A stretch of 64,000 nt of DNA from a bacterium (GTDB lineage Bacteria; SZUA-79; Acidulodesulfobacterales; Acidulodesulfobacteraceae): positions 1 to 64,000 of the forward strand of contig JAJZVN010000006.1 in NCBI GenBank assembly GCA_021845685.1, given 5' to 3'. The notes under the pieces are model-generated. The model searched no databases, was not told the DNA's origin, and was given only the letters and a program-made list of their open reading frames with translations. The position numbers were made by a program, and so were the translations under genes. The first letter of the stretch is position 1. Each line of letters begins with the position of its first letter. This document shows, one piece after another, positions 1 to 9,960 of this stretch.

Positions 1-2
1 GA

Positions 3-257
3 GCCGGCAATTTAAGCGCCGTCATTTCTGGAACTCTTCTTGGAGACTTTATATATGAAAGTTTAAAAACAGGAAGTAATTTATTGGAAGATTACAAAGA
101 AGAACTGTTTTCTATTTTTTATAAACCATTGTCTAAAGCTAAAGCAAAAAGAAATAATTTTTACACAACAAAAAGATATGAAGAATTCAGTGCAGATGAA
201 CTTGATGACATAGTAAAAAAATCATGGCCTTCCTTTAACGGTTATCACTCGGTATAG
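3..257 (+). CDS. C-terminal end of a probable FAD-dependent oxidoreductase (partial)
   Basis: An open frame runs from the window edge to a TAG at 255-257 and encodes the last 84 residues of a protein whose start lies outside. The visible stretch begins AGNLSAVISGTLLGDFIYES and continues with a charged, lysine-rich tail. A glycine followed by a small-residue 'AxxSGxxxGxxI' helix and a later 'DYKEEL' segment resembles the C-terminal FAD-contacting helix of geranylgeranyl-reductase-type flavoproteins (COG0644), where it is followed by 'L..Y...'. This assignment rests on a short fragment, so it is tentative. Any FAD-linked dehydrogenase of similar fold would look alike. Confidence 0.45.
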   Translation, partial: AGNLSAVISGTLLGDFIYESLKTGSNLLEDYKEELFSIFYKPLSKAKAKRNNFYTTKRYEEFSADELDDIVKKSWPSFNGYHSV

Positions 258-765
258 CGCGCAGCATAAATAAATAAACAAATACGCCGCAACCCCATTT
301 GTCAAGGCAATTTTTAATCCTTAATCATGCAATAGAAAATAATCTTATTTCACATACTTAAAATAGCCGAATTTATTATGTACCTAACTTTTCCTTATTT
401 TTTATGCAGGACATTTGAACTTCCTATTTTTATTAAATATTTTTATATATTATCTTTATTTGTCCTGTATATCAATATACAGGACATTATCTATTTTATA
501 AAATAAGTAACATAATAATATCGCATAGTTATAATGTAATGTATAAAATTGATAGAAAAGTTAGGTATGTAATAAGTATATTAAAATAGCCACCAATTGT
601 GGCGTAAAATTTTCTATCGGCAATTTTTGACGCATATTTAATATATCTTTAGTATAAATTTTGGTATATAATAATAAAATAAATGCTAATTTAATTTAAT
701 TTAATTAGTATTTATTTTATTATTTATTATTTTTTTATTATTAATAATAAGGAGGTTTATTTAAA
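258..765. other. Intergenic region with a MITE copy and a repeat-end relic
   Basis: This 508 bp gap contains a relic at 316-335 (AATCCTTAATCATGCAATAG) matching the left end of the REP-bearing element at 23197, and MITE family A copy 1 at 381-567. The remainder is A/T-only-like sequence leading to a strong ribosome binding site (AAGGAGG, about 749-755) for the next gene. I see no additional coding frame. Confidence 0.6.
381..567 (-). mobile_element. MITE family A, copy 1 (inverted relative to the others)
   Basis: This ~187 bp element starts TACCTAACTTTTC and ends GATAGAAAAGTTAGGTA, so its ends are inverted repeats flanked by TA on both sides. Its interior carries the palindrome TGTCCTGTATATCAATATAC followed by AGGACA. 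The reverse complement aligns along its full length with the copies at 17765, 51065 and 62844. TA flanks on all copies are the expected target duplication of IS630/Tc1-mariner transposition. There is no open frame of note inside, so movement would need a transposase from elsewhere. Confidence 0.8.
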
Positions 766-1296
766 ATGGCTTCCCAAATGCATCTTAAGGATTTTGTCAG
801 TATTGAAGAAAGAGATAAAAAAAAAGCTCTTAAAGTCGGGATATTTTCCGACAAAGACAGCTTTTTCTTTAAAGAAAAAATAGGGATATTTCTTGATACT
901 CAGTGGACAAGTCTTTATGATTTAGGTCCTTCAAGAATAGATCAGCATAAAGATATTTTAAAAATGGCGGATAAAATGGCTGAAGCAATATCCGTCGGCA
1001 AACTTGAATATGGAATAGCGCTATTAAATGAAAATTATGAAATAATGAATGTTTTATTTAATAAATATAAAAATGTAAGAGCTATTTTTGCCGTAAACGA
1101 AGACTATATCGTAAATTCAAGAAGACAATTCAATGCCAATGTTTTGATTGTTAAAAATAATAGTATTACGGGAGATACAAATACAAGAGGTTATGAAAAA
1201 GAAGTTAAATTATTTCTTGAGACGGAATTTGACGAAGAAGATGAAGAAAACAATAAATTATTAAAAATGATCAGCAATATAGAAAATAAAAACTAA
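766..1296 (+). CDS. RpiB/LacAB-family protein lacking the catalytic residues
   Basis: This 176-residue protein follows the ribose-5-phosphate isomerase B fold in order: 'VGIFSDKDSFFFKEKI' at residues 24-39 corresponds to the family's 'IGSDHAGFxLKExI', 'LGP' at 53-55, 'ADKMAEAISVGKLEYGIALL' at 68-87 to 'AEKVAEAVASGEADxGILIC', and 'VRAIFAVNEDYIVNSRRQFN' plus 'ANVLIV' at 104-129 to the C-terminal 'IRAA...A..SR.HNNANVL'. The active-site cysteine and the GTGIG loop are replaced by LLNENYEIM (residues 86-94), and the HAG histidine by lysine. Enzyme activity as an isomerase is therefore unlikely. The C-terminus is an acidic extension. It has a strong AAGGAGG site 11 bp before the ATG and lies just before radA. 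Its role is unknown. Confidence 0.7.
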   Translation: MASQMHLKDFVSIEERDKKKALKVGIFSDKDSFFFKEKIGIFLDTQWTSLYDLGPSRIDQHKDILKMADKMAEAISVGKLEYGIALLNENYEIMNVLFNKYKNVRAIFAVNEDYIVNSRRQFNANVLIVKNNSITGDTNTRGYEKEVKLFLETEFDEEDEENNKLLKMISNIENKN

Positions 1297-1448
1297 AAAA
1301 TTTAAAATAAACTGCAAATATAACTTATTAATAAATAATAACATTATAAATAAGTATAATTTCAATAATAAATAATAAATATAATAAAATTAAATTATCT
1401 TAAAAATATAATTTAAATAATTTAAATAAAATCTAAATAATTAATTTA

Positions 1449-2801
1449 ATGTATCAATGTTCTGCTTGCGGCGCTCAATCAATAAGATGGGTAGGTAAAT
1501 GCTCCGAATGCCATAGTTTTAACACTATGGCAGAGGTTGTAGGGCAAGTTTCCTCAGAGAAGAAAACTAAATATGGATATGAAAAAGCGCCGGCAGCCGT
1601 TGCAGTATCTGCCGAGTCAGCTCCTCTTCAGGAGTCGCATAAAAGAATATCTACGGGGATTAAAGAATTTGATCTTGCAATAGGTACAGGCGTTATAGAA
1701 GCTCAAAGCATATTGATAGGAGGCGAGCCGGGTATCGGCAAATCGACGTTGATGCTTCAAGTATCAAGTCAATTGGCGCAATCAGGTCTTAAAATTTTAT
1801 ATATTTCGACGGAAGAATCCATAAGTCAGCTTCTTTCAAGAGCTAAAAGATTAAAAACCGTTTCGCCTAATATGTTTTTGCTTGCCATTAATGAAATAGG
1901 CGAGATTTTATATATTATCAACAATAACAATTATGATTTTATTATTATTGATTCAATTCAGAGAGTTACTTCCCCTGAATCTGATAAAGCATATGGAAGT
2001 CCAAATTCTCTAAGGCAAATTTCCCATGAAATTATAACTGCATGTCTTGAAAAAGGATGCGGTGTTTTTTTAGTTGGGCATGTAACTAAAGAAGGTTTGT
2101 TTGCAGGTCCTAAAACATTAGAACATATAGTGGATACTGTTTTATATTTTGATTCAAATAAGAGCGATTCTTACCGCGTGTTAAGATGTTATAAAAACAG
2201 ATTCGGTTCTACAAACGAAATTGGAATTTTTGAAATGACCGAAAGCGGGCTTTCAGGAGTAAAAAACCCGTCGGGATATTTTATTAATCAAAGGCAGGAA
2301 GGTTCAGCCGGTTCCGTTATTTCAGCATGTCTTGAAGGGAGCAGGTCATTGCTTGTAGAAGTGCAGGCCCTTATAGTTCATTCCTATATGCCTGTGCCTA
2401 AAAGAGTTTGTCTTGGGATTGACGGCGGAAGAGTGTCTATTATTGCTGCTGTTTTAGAAAAAAAAGAAGGTATTAAATTGTCCTCAAAAGAGATATATAT
2501 TAAAATTGCAGGCGGTTTAAGCATACAGGAGCCTTCAATAGATTTGCCGCTTGCTCTTGCTATTCTTTCAAGCTATAACGAGAAACCTCTTCCTTCAAAC
2601 TTTATTGCTTTCGGAGAAATAGGTCTTACGGGAGAAATCAGAGGCGTAAATAATCCTTCTTCAAGAGTCAGAGAAGCCAAAAATTTAGGGTTTACCGATG
2701 TTATTTTGCCCGATGTAAATACTAAAGAGGTTAAAGTAATAAAAGGTATTAATTTTCATCCTGTTTCAAAATTAAAAAAAATCATTGAATATTTAACTTA
2801 A
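1449..2801 (+). CDS. radA: DNA repair protein RadA (Sms)
   Basis: RadA is a RecA-like ATPase that assists branch migration during recombinational repair. The 450-residue length is normal. The protein begins with a four-cysteine zinc finger (Cys4, 7, 18, 21), followed by a Walker A motif GEPGIGKST near residue 92, a Walker B segment 'YDFIIIDSIQ', the RadA-specific KNRFGSTNE motif near residue 249, and a C-terminal Lon-protease-like domain ('GEIGLTGEIRGV'). The start is the ATG of MYQCSACG, because the zinc finger begins at residue 4. There is little Shine-Dalgarno sequence upstream. Confidence 0.97.
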   Translation: MYQCSACGAQSIRWVGKCSECHSFNTMAEVVGQVSSEKKTKYGYEKAPAAVAVSAESAPLQESHKRISTGIKEFDLAIGTGVIEAQSILIGGEPGIGKSTLMLQVSSQLAQSGLKILYISTEESISQLLSRAKRLKTVSPNMFLLAINEIGEILYIINNNNYDFIIIDSIQRVTSPESDKAYGSPNSLRQISHEIITACLEKGCGVFLVGHVTKEGLFAGPKTLEHIVDTVLYFDSNKSDSYRVLRCYKNRFGSTNEIGIFEMTESGLSGVKNPSGYFINQRQEGSAGSVISACLEGSRSLLVEVQALIVHSYMPVPKRVCLGIDGGRVSIIAAVLEKKEGIKLSSKEIYIKIAGGLSIQEPSIDLPLALAILSSYNEKPLPSNFIAFGEIGLTGEIRGVNNPSSRVREAKNLGFTDVILPDVNTKEVKVIKGINFHPVSKLKKIIEYLT

Positions 2802-2927
2802 GTAAAATAAAATAATAAGAATTTAACTTTTAATTAATTATGGAGGCGTTTAAGTTTGAATTTATAGATTTTTGCAGATTTAACTTTTGCAGATTTAATT
2901 TTTATAGATTTAAACTGACGGGCTAAC

Positions 2928-3899
2928 TTGTTTGATATCAATTTTATAGAAGATGATTTAAATAAAGTAGAAAAACAATTTGATATTTATTTAATGTCTG
3001 AAACCCCTTTAATTAATAAAGTTTCAAAATACGTTATATCAAGCGGAGGTAAAAGAATAAGACCTTCATTAGTTTTGCTTTGTGCAAAACTATGCGGATA
3101 TACGGGCGAAGATCATATATTGCTTGCTACCGTTATAGAATTTATCCATACAGCGACGCTTCTTCACGACGATGTTGTTGACAGCGCTCTTTTAAGAAGA
3201 GGACAGAGTTCAGCCAATATAGTGTTTGGCAGTGAAGCATCAGTTTTAGTAGGGGATTATTTATTTGCCAAATCTTTTGAGATACTTTCAAAAATAAATA
3301 ATCTAAAAATAATATCGGCTTATGCAAATGCTACGACATTGATGGCCGAAGGCGAAGTTAAAGAATTAGTTAAAACAGCAGATATTAATACTACCGAAGA
3401 TGAATATTTAGATATAATTATTAAAAAAACAGCCGTTCTTTTTGCATGCGCTTCACAGGCAGGAGCTATTATATCAGGCAAAGACGCGGAATCGGAATAT
3501 GAAGAAGATCTTTATGATTACGGTTTAAATATCGGCATAGCTTTTCAGTTAATGGACGATACTTTAGACTATACTTCTAAAAATAAAGAATTTGGAAAAT
3601 TTATAGGAAACGATTTAAAAGAAGGTAAAATTACATTACCTGTTATTCATACTCTTGAAAGATGCACCGACCAAGAAAAAGAAGATTTTAAAGAGATAAT
3701 ATTCAAAAAAAAGATTACGAAAAACGATTTAAATAATGTATTAAAACTTATTAACAAATATAATGCTATTGAATATACTATCGAAAAAGCTAATCAATCA
3801 ATAGAAAAAGCAAAATATAATTTGAGAAAATTTGAAAATTCAATAACGAAAGAAAGCTTAATAGAACTTGCAGATTATGTGGTAGAAAGAAAATTGTAA
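2928..3899 (+). CDS. ispB: Trans-polyprenyl diphosphate synthase (octaprenyl/heptaprenyl type)
   Basis: This enzyme condenses isopentenyl diphosphate units onto an allylic diphosphate to make the long isoprenoid chain of respiratory quinones. Both aspartate-rich motifs are present: HDDVVD near residue 82 and LMDDTLDYT near residue 209. 'GGKRIRP' near residue 40 and 'GDYLFAKSFE' are also family signatures. At 323 residues it has the usual length of IspB-type synthases rather than the shorter farnesyl synthases. Chain length cannot be read from sequence alone. The start appears to be TTG (2928-2930), since the next ATG falls about 26 residues in, within the conserved N-terminal helix. Confidence 0.9.
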   Translation: MFDINFIEDDLNKVEKQFDIYLMSETPLINKVSKYVISSGGKRIRPSLVLLCAKLCGYTGEDHILLATVIEFIHTATLLHDDVVDSALLRRGQSSANIVFGSEASVLVGDYLFAKSFEILSKINNLKIISAYANATTLMAEGEVKELVKTADINTTEDEYLDIIIKKTAVLFACASQAGAIISGKDAESEYEEDLYDYGLNIGIAFQLMDDTLDYTSKNKEFGKFIGNDLKEGKITLPVIHTLERCTDQEKEDFKEIIFKKKITKNDLNNVLKLINKYNAIEYTIEKANQSIEKAKYNLRKFENSITKESLIELADYVVERKL

Positions 3900-4088
3900 T
3901 TAATTTTTTTAAATTATTATTTGAGTTATTAATTTATTTATTAAGTTATTAAGTCATTATATTATTAAATTATTATTTATTAAGTTATAAGTTAAAGTTA
4001 TAAGCTGAATATACTTAACAAATTCACATATAATTAAGAGAAAAGACAAAAATTAATAATTATTATACGAAAAAAGGAATTGCTTAAT

Positions 4089-5345
4089 ATGAACGATTTT
4101 ATTTTTAAAGATAATGAACTTTATTGCGAATCTATTCCCGTAAAAAAAATAGCGGAAGAAATAGGGACGCCTTTTTACTTATATTCATTAGCTACTATTA
4201 AAAGACATTTTAAAGCTTTTAATGAAAGTTCAAAAATTATGGATTCTATTGTGTGTTTTAGCGTTAAAGCTAATTCTAATATAGCAATTTTAAATGTTTT
4301 GTTTAAATTAGGCTGGGGAGCCGATATTGTATCGGGAGGAGAATTATTCAGATCAATAAAGGCAGGCGTTGATACGTCTAAAGTTGTTTATTCAGGCGTA
4401 GGCAAAACAGCAGGTGAAATAGAATTTGCATTAAATTCCGATATTTTAATGTTTAATATTGAATCTATGTCCGAGCTGCATCTTATAAATAAAATTGCAG
4501 AAAATATGGGGAAAAAAGCAAGAATTTCTTTTAGAGTCAATCCCGACGTAGATCCTAAAACGCATCCTTATATATCTACAGGAATGAAGAAAAATAAATT
4601 CGGTATTAATATTAAGCATGCATTAGAAAGCTATGAAGAAGCCAAAAAATTAAACAATATTGAAGCCGTCGGTCTTGATTGTCACATAGGCTCTCAGTTA
4701 ACCGAAGTTGCTCCTTTTGATGACGCGGTAAAAATTATTAAAGATTTACTGCTGAAATTAAATAAAAAAGGTTTTAATATACAATTTATAGATCTTGGCG
4801 GAGGACTCGGTATAACTTACGAAAATGAAATGCCCCCGCATCCTTCTACATATATGAATTCTATTAAAGATATTCTCGGAGGATATAAAGGCAAGGTTAT
4901 TTTTGAACCCGGCAGGGTTATTGTAGGCAACTGCGGAGCATTTATAACAAAAGTCATATACAATAAAAGCACCGGACATAAAAATTTTATCATAGTGGAC
5001 GGCGGAATGAATGACCTGATACGTCCTGCTCTGTATGAAGCTTACCATGAAATTATCCCTGTAATTAAAAAAACAGGTTCCAGAGTAAAAGCCGATGTTG
5101 TCGGTCCTATATGCGAATCCGCAGATTTTCTTGGAAAAGAAAGAACTTTTCATTCTGTTGACGAAGGCGATTTTTTAGCCGTTCTCAGCGCAGGAGCATA
5201 TGGATTTTCTATGTCTTCAAATTATAATTCGCGTCCGAGAGCGGCGGAAATTTTGGTAGACGGCGATAAGTATTATATAATAAGAAAACGTGAAACGTAT
5301 GAGGATTTAATAGAAAAAGAAAATATTCCTGACTTAAAATTATGA
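4089..5345 (+). CDS. lysA: Diaminopimelate decarboxylase
   Basis: LysA is a PLP-dependent fold-III decarboxylase that converts meso-diaminopimelate to L-lysine. Visible motifs are the PLP lysine in SVKANSN (about residue 60), the 'FRVNPDVDP' and 'LDCHIGSQL' segments, 'LGGGLGI', the phosphate-binding EPGRVIVGNCG, and GPICESADFLG with the substrate-contacting cysteine. I prefer the ATG at 4089 over the in-frame TTG at 4080, because AAAAAGGA sits a normal distance before the ATG but almost abuts the TTG. It is followed within 90 bp by dapA and dapB, forming a lysine/peptidoglycan precursor cluster. Confidence 0.96.
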   Translation: MNDFIFKDNELYCESIPVKKIAEEIGTPFYLYSLATIKRHFKAFNESSKIMDSIVCFSVKANSNIAILNVLFKLGWGADIVSGGELFRSIKAGVDTSKVVYSGVGKTAGEIEFALNSDILMFNIESMSELHLINKIAENMGKKARISFRVNPDVDPKTHPYISTGMKKNKFGINIKHALESYEEAKKLNNIEAVGLDCHIGSQLTEVAPFDDAVKIIKDLLLKLNKKGFNIQFIDLGGGLGITYENEMPPHPSTYMNSIKDILGGYKGKVIFEPGRVIVGNCGAFITKVIYNKSTGHKNFIIVDGGMNDLIRPALYEAYHEIIPVIKKTGSRVKADVVGPICESADFLGKERTFHSVDEGDFLAVLSAGAYGFSMSSNYNSRPRAAEILVDGDKYYIIRKRETYEDLIEKENIPDLKL

Positions 5346-5435
5346 ATAATATTAATAAAATAGTAGTTTATACACATTGTTATTGTTTTAATTATTATTT
5401 TATTGCCAAATTAATTAATTATCGGGAGAAAAGAT

Positions 5436-6308
5436 ATGTTTAAAGGAGTTTATACGGCTATCGTTACACCTTTTAAATCAAATAAGATAGATGAAAATTC
5501 CCTTGAAAAATTAATTGAATTTCAAATAAAAAACGGAGTGAGCGGGATTGTAGCATGCGGAAGCACAGGGGAATCGGCTACCCTTTCATTTAAAGAGCAT
5601 ATCAGAGTTATTGAGCTGGCGGCAAAATTTGCTTCAGGACGGGTTAAGGTTATTGCAGGAACAGGGTCTAATAACACAAATGAAGCGGTTGAACTTGTAA
5701 AAGAAGCTGAAAAACTTCATATAGACGGGCATTTACAAATTACTCCATATTATAATAAGCCGACGCAGGAAGGTCTTTATCTTCATTTTAAGAAGATAGC
5801 AGAATATGCAAAATTGCCTATAATTTTATATAATGTTCCTACAAGAACCGCGGTTAATATTTTACCTGAAACAGTTCTAATGCTTGCTAAGATTGACAAT
5901 ATTAAAGGAATTAAAGAAGCAAGCGGCTCAATTGAGCAGGTTACCGCAATTTTAAGAAGCGCGCCTGAAGATTTTTATTTGCTGTCGGGTGACGATGCAA
6001 TGACGCTGCCTATAATTGCAATAGGCGGACACGGCGTAATATCTACCGTTTCAAATGTTGCTCCGAAAGATATGTCGCTTATGGCAGATTATTGCTTTAA
6101 AGGCGATTATAAAAGCGCAAGAAAATTAAATTTTAAATTATTGCCTTTAATACATGCTATGTTTATAGAAACAAACCCTATTCCAGTTAAAAAAGCTTTA
6201 AATATTATGGGGTTTATTGAGAATGAAATAAGACTGCCTTTATCGGAGCCCGCAGGTTCAACAATTGAGAAGATAAATCAGGCTTTAAAGGATTATGGAA
6301 TAATCTAA
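5436..6308 (+). CDS. dapA: 4-hydroxy-tetrahydrodipicolinate synthase
   Basis: DapA condenses pyruvate with aspartate semialdehyde, the first committed step of the diaminopimelate pathway. The 290-residue TIM-barrel protein shows the 'GVSGIVACGSTGESATLS' substrate loop near residue 36, the tyrosine in ILYNVPTRT, and the Schiff-base lysine in GIKEASGS near residue 161. A GGGAGA ribosome binding site precedes the ATG by 8 bp. It lies between lysA and dapB on the same strand. Confidence 0.96.
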   Translation: MFKGVYTAIVTPFKSNKIDENSLEKLIEFQIKNGVSGIVACGSTGESATLSFKEHIRVIELAAKFASGRVKVIAGTGSNNTNEAVELVKEAEKLHIDGHLQITPYYNKPTQEGLYLHFKKIAEYAKLPIILYNVPTRTAVNILPETVLMLAKIDNIKGIKEASGSIEQVTAILRSAPEDFYLLSGDDAMTLPIIAIGGHGVISTVSNVAPKDMSLMADYCFKGDYKSARKLNFKLLPLIHAMFIETNPIPVKKALNIMGFIENEIRLPLSEPAGSTIEKINQALKDYGII

Positions 6309-6350
6309 GCTATTTTTAAATTAATTTTTTAAAGGGTTAAAATAAAATAA

Positions 6351-7199
6351 ATGGATAAAACAGCGGTAATAGTATGCGGCAGCAGCGGTAAAATGGGACA
6401 ATCCATAATTTCTCTGATTGAAGAAGATCAATATCAAGAACTTATATTTATCGGCGGCGTTGATATTAATTATTCGGAAAATATAACTAAAAAACCGATA
6501 AATATTAAAGATATAGAAGATAAAAAAATATCTTTCGGCAAATTTATTACCTTAAAAGAAGCTCTTCATTTTACGTCGTCCGTAAAAAACAGGGTTATTA
6601 TCGATTTTACTTCAAGGCAGTCTTCATTAGTTCATGCTGAAGAAGCTATGTTGTATAATGTTCCTATAGTTATAGGCTCAACAGGATTTAACGAAGAAGA
6701 TATTGCTAAAATAACAGGCTATTCAAAACATATGCCGGTTGTTTTATCGGGGAATATGAGTCTCGGAATTAATGTTTTATTAAATATTATCTATAATACT
6801 TCTAAATATTTAGGCAAGGATTATGACTGCGAAATAATAGAAATGCATCACAGACATAAAAAAGATGCTCCGAGCGGAACGGCGTTAATGCTTGCCAATG
6901 CGGTGGCAGAGGAAAGAAAACTTGACCTCAAAGAATCTGCCGTTTATGGAAGATGCGGAGAAATAGGCGAAAGATTTAAAAATGAAATAGGTATATCTTC
7001 CGTAAGGGCGGGCGATATAATAGGCGAACATAAAGTAATTTTTGCAGGCAATGATGAAGTTATAGAAATAACACATAAAGCAATATCTCGAAATAATTTT
7101 GCAAGGGGAGCGATTAAAGCGGCTTTATGGATTAAAGGCAAAAAAGCAGGATTTTATGATATGAGAGACGTATTAGGTTTAGAAAATACTCATGAATAG
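6351..7199 (+). CDS. dapB: 4-hydroxy-tetrahydrodipicolinate reductase
   Basis: DapB reduces the DapA product with NAD(P)H. The N-terminal nucleotide-binding motif is [11 protein letters not shown] (residues 9-19), and the catalytic signature [15 protein letters not shown] is present near residue 163. At 282 residues it is slightly longer than the common ~270. The final 8 bp overlap the start of pyrG, so the two genes are probably translationally coupled. Confidence 0.95.
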   Translation: MDKTAVIVCGSSGKMGQSIISLIEEDQYQELIFIGGVDINYSENITKKPINIKDIEDKKISFGKFITLKEALHFTSSVKNRVIIDFTSRQSSLVHAEEAMLYNVPIVIGSTGFNEEDIAKITGYSKHMPVVLSGNMSLGINVLLNIIYNTSKYLGKDYDCEIIEMHHRHKKDAPSGTALMLANAVAEERKLDLKESAVYGRCGEIGERFKNEIGISSVRAGDIIGEHKVIFAGNDEVIEITHKAISRNNFARGAIKAALWIKGKKAGFYDMRDVLGLENTHE

Positions 7200-8877
7200 T
7201 AAAACAAAATATATATTTGTAACAGGAGGAGTCGTCTCAAGTCTCGGTAAGGGTATAGCTTCGTCTTCTATAGGCGCTCTTCTGGAAGCAAGAGGTTTGA
7301 ATATTACGATACAGAAACTTGATCCGTATATAAATGTTGACCCTGGTACAATGAATCCTTTTCAGCATGGAGAAGTCTTTGTAACAGACGACGGAGCAGA
7401 AACAGACCTTGATTTAGGACATTACGAAAGGTTCACTTCTCTGTCTTTGACAAAAATAAATAATTTTACCAGCGGACAGGTATATGATACCGTTATAAAT
7501 AACGAAAGAAAAGGAATTTATCTTGGAAAAACAGTGCAGGTTATTCCGCATATTACAGACCAGATTAAAAAAAATATCATTAAGGTTTCAGAAAAAAAAG
7601 ATGTTGCAATAATAGAAATAGGCGGAACTGTCGGAGATATTGAAAGTTTACCTTTTCTTGAAGCAATAAGGCAATTTAAATTAGATAAAGGCAGAGAGAA
7701 TGTTCTTTATGTGCATCTTACTCTTGTGCCGTATATTAATACCGCGGATGAGTTAAAAACAAAACCTACCCAGCATTCCGTGAAAGAACTCAGGGCAATA
7801 GGGATAGAGCCTAATATAATAATATGCAGAGCAGATAGGCTTCTTCCGGACGATATTAGAGCTAAAATAGCTTTATTCTGTAATGTCGAGCAGGATGCCG
7901 TTATTACCGCAAAAGACGAAAAAAGCATTTACGATGTTCCTTTAAGTTTGCATAAACAGGGACTTGATACAAAAATCATCGAATATTTGAATATTTGGGC
8001 TAAATCTCCCGATTTAAGCGCATGGTCAAAAATTTCAAAGAGTCTTAAAAATGCCAAAAGCTCTGTGATAATTGGCATTATAGGAAAATATGTCGACCTT
8101 AAAGAATCTTATAAAAGTTTAAATGAAAGTTTGATTCATGGAGGTCTTGCAAATAATGTCTCGGTAGATATTATGTATTTTAATTCCGAAGATTTTGAAG
8201 GAGACTGCGATAAAGTTGAAGAAGCGCTTAAAAAATTATCTTGCTGCGACGGTATCTTAGTCCCGGGCGGTTTTGGTTTAAGAGGTATTGCGGGTATGAT
8301 TAACGCTATAGCATATGCGCGAACTAACGATATTCCTTATTTCGGTATTTGTCTCGGAATGCAGCTTATGACTGTTGAATATGCCAGAAATGTTTTAGGT
8401 CTTAAAGAGGCAGATTCTTTAGAGTTTAATGAAAATACGCCTGATCCCGTTATCAGTTTAATGGAAAGCCAAAAAAATATAGGCAAAATGGGCGGAACTA
8501 TGCGTCTTGGCGCTTACCCCTGTGTTCTTAAGAAAAATACGCTTGCCTATAATATTTATTATAAAAATTCTAAGGCGCTAAATAACGGCAATAATAAGAA
8601 TATTATAAAGACAAATCAGGACGGTTCGGTTTATATTTCTGAAAGACACAGGCATAGATTTGAATTTAATAATAAATATAAAGAAATATTCAATGACGGA
8701 AAGTTTATATTTTCAGGAATTTCCCCTGACGGCAGATTGGTTGAAATATGTGAATTATCCGATTTCAGGTGGTTTCTTGGCTGCCAATTTCATCCTGAAT
8801 TTAAATCGTCCCCATTGTCGCCTCATCCATTATTTAAAGAATTTGTTGCGGCGGCTGTTAAATATAAAAAACAATAA
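7192..8877 (+). CDS. pyrG: CTP synthase
   Basis: PyrG makes CTP from UTP with ATP and glutamine. The N-terminal synthetase domain begins with [13 protein letters not shown], and the C-terminal class I glutamine amidotransferase domain has the nucleophile motif GICLGMQLM and the terminal [11 protein letters not shown] with catalytic His and Glu. The length is 561 residues. It overlaps dapB by 8 bp and is followed by kdsA after 38 bp. CTP is also the co-substrate for activating Kdo, which explains the common pyrG-kdsA order. Confidence 0.98.
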   Translation: MNSKTKYIFVTGGVVSSLGKGIASSSIGALLEARGLNITIQKLDPYINVDPGTMNPFQHGEVFVTDDGAETDLDLGHYERFTSLSLTKINNFTSGQVYDTVINNERKGIYLGKTVQVIPHITDQIKKNIIKVSEKKDVAIIEIGGTVGDIESLPFLEAIRQFKLDKGRENVLYVHLTLVPYINTADELKTKPTQHSVKELRAIGIEPNIIICRADRLLPDDIRAKIALFCNVEQDAVITAKDEKSIYDVPLSLHKQGLDTKIIEYLNIWAKSPDLSAWSKISKSLKNAKSSVIIGIIGKYVDLKESYKSLNESLIHGGLANNVSVDIMYFNSEDFEGDCDKVEEALKKLSCCDGILVPGGFGLRGIAGMINAIAYARTNDIPYFGICLGMQLMTVEYARNVLGLKEADSLEFNENTPDPVISLMESQKNIGKMGGTMRLGAYPCVLKKNTLAYNIYYKNSKALNNGNNKNIIKTNQDGSVYISERHRHRFEFNNKYKEIFNDGKFIFSGISPDGRLVEICELSDFRWFLGCQFHPEFKSSPLSPHPLFKEFVAAAVKYKKQ

Positions 8878-8915
8878 AAATATTGTTAAAAATAGATATA
8901 ATAAATATATAACGT

Positions 8916-9773
8916 ATGAATTTATTAAAAAATGCTTTCACAAAAAATGATTTAATAGAACATTTAGGGTTTAAAAGTATTAATAAAGATTATCCTTTTA
9001 TCATAGCAGGTCCGTGCGTGATAGAAAATTTTGAATTAGTTGATTTATGCGCCTCTTTTTTAAAAAAACTCTCCAAAGATATTGGTTTTAATTTAATATT
9101 TAAAGCATCTTACGATAAAGCAAACAGGACTTCCATTGATTCTTTCAGAGGTCCCGGCGTTGAAAAAGGAATTGAAATTCTTGCAGAAATAAAGAGTAAA
9201 TATAATATTCCGGTGCTAAGCGATGTTCATAGAATCTCGGAAATAGAAAAAGTAAAAGATATTATCGATATTATTCAAATACCTGCTTTTTTATCCCGTC
9301 AAACCGATCTGATAGTCGAAGCTTCTAAGACTGATAAAATAATTAATATAAAGAAAGGACAATTTTTGGCGCCATGGGATGCGGCAAATATTATTCAAAA
9401 AATTAGAAATACGGGGAACAATAAAATATTGCTGACGGAAAGAGGCGTGAGTTTTGGATACAACAATCTTGTGGTAGACTTCAGGTCTATTATTATAATG
9501 AAAGAACTTGGAGTGCCTGTCGTTTATGATGCTACGCACAGCGTTCAGCTGCCAGGAGGTTCAGGTTCTTGTTCAAGCGGCGATAGAAAATACGTAATAC
9601 CTCTTGCAAAAGCCGCGACCGCCGTGGGCGCAGACGGTTTGTTTTTTGAAGTTCACCCCGACCCCCCGAAAGCAAAGAGCGATTCCGCTAATTCTTTATA
9701 CTTATCTTCATTAGAAGACGATTTAAAGTCAATTTTTGCAATTGCGGAAAAGCACGCTGATAGCCGATTATAA
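8916..9773 (+). CDS. kdsA: 3-deoxy-8-phosphooctulonate synthase
   Basis: KdsA condenses arabinose-5-phosphate with phosphoenolpyruvate to give Kdo-8-phosphate. Signatures are AGPCVIEN (residue 30 onward), 'KASYDKANRTSIDSFRGPG', 'PVLSDVH', 'LTERG.SFGYNNLVVD' and 'VYDATHSVQLPGG'. The length is 285 residues. The metal ligand position after AGP is cysteine (AGPCVIE), which in this family usually marks the metal-dependent form; that reading is an inference. It opens the Kdo genes that continue with kdsD and kdsC. Confidence 0.96.
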   Translation: MNLLKNAFTKNDLIEHLGFKSINKDYPFIIAGPCVIENFELVDLCASFLKKLSKDIGFNLIFKASYDKANRTSIDSFRGPGVEKGIEILAEIKSKYNIPVLSDVHRISEIEKVKDIIDIIQIPAFLSRQTDLIVEASKTDKIINIKKGQFLAPWDAANIIQKIRNTGNNKILLTERGVSFGYNNLVVDFRSIIIMKELGVPVVYDATHSVQLPGGSGSCSSGDRKYVIPLAKAATAVGADGLFFEVHPDPPKAKSDSANSLYLSSLEDDLKSIFAIAEKHADSRL

Positions 9774-9960
9774 AAATCCTTTTATAAAAAATTATAATAT
9801 TAGCTGATTAATTTGTTATAATATTAAATTGTTTTAAAATTTAAAAATAAAATACAATATAATTTGCTTCAATATCAATATATTGTTAAATTTATTTAAT
9901 TTAAATTTATATATTATTATAATATAAATAATACTTTGAGCTGAATATTTAAATATTACT

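Noticed and set aside
8660-8950. A 96-residue plus-strand frame overlapping pyrG and kdsA
   Set aside because: It overlaps two well-supported genes in another frame and shows A+T-driven composition only.
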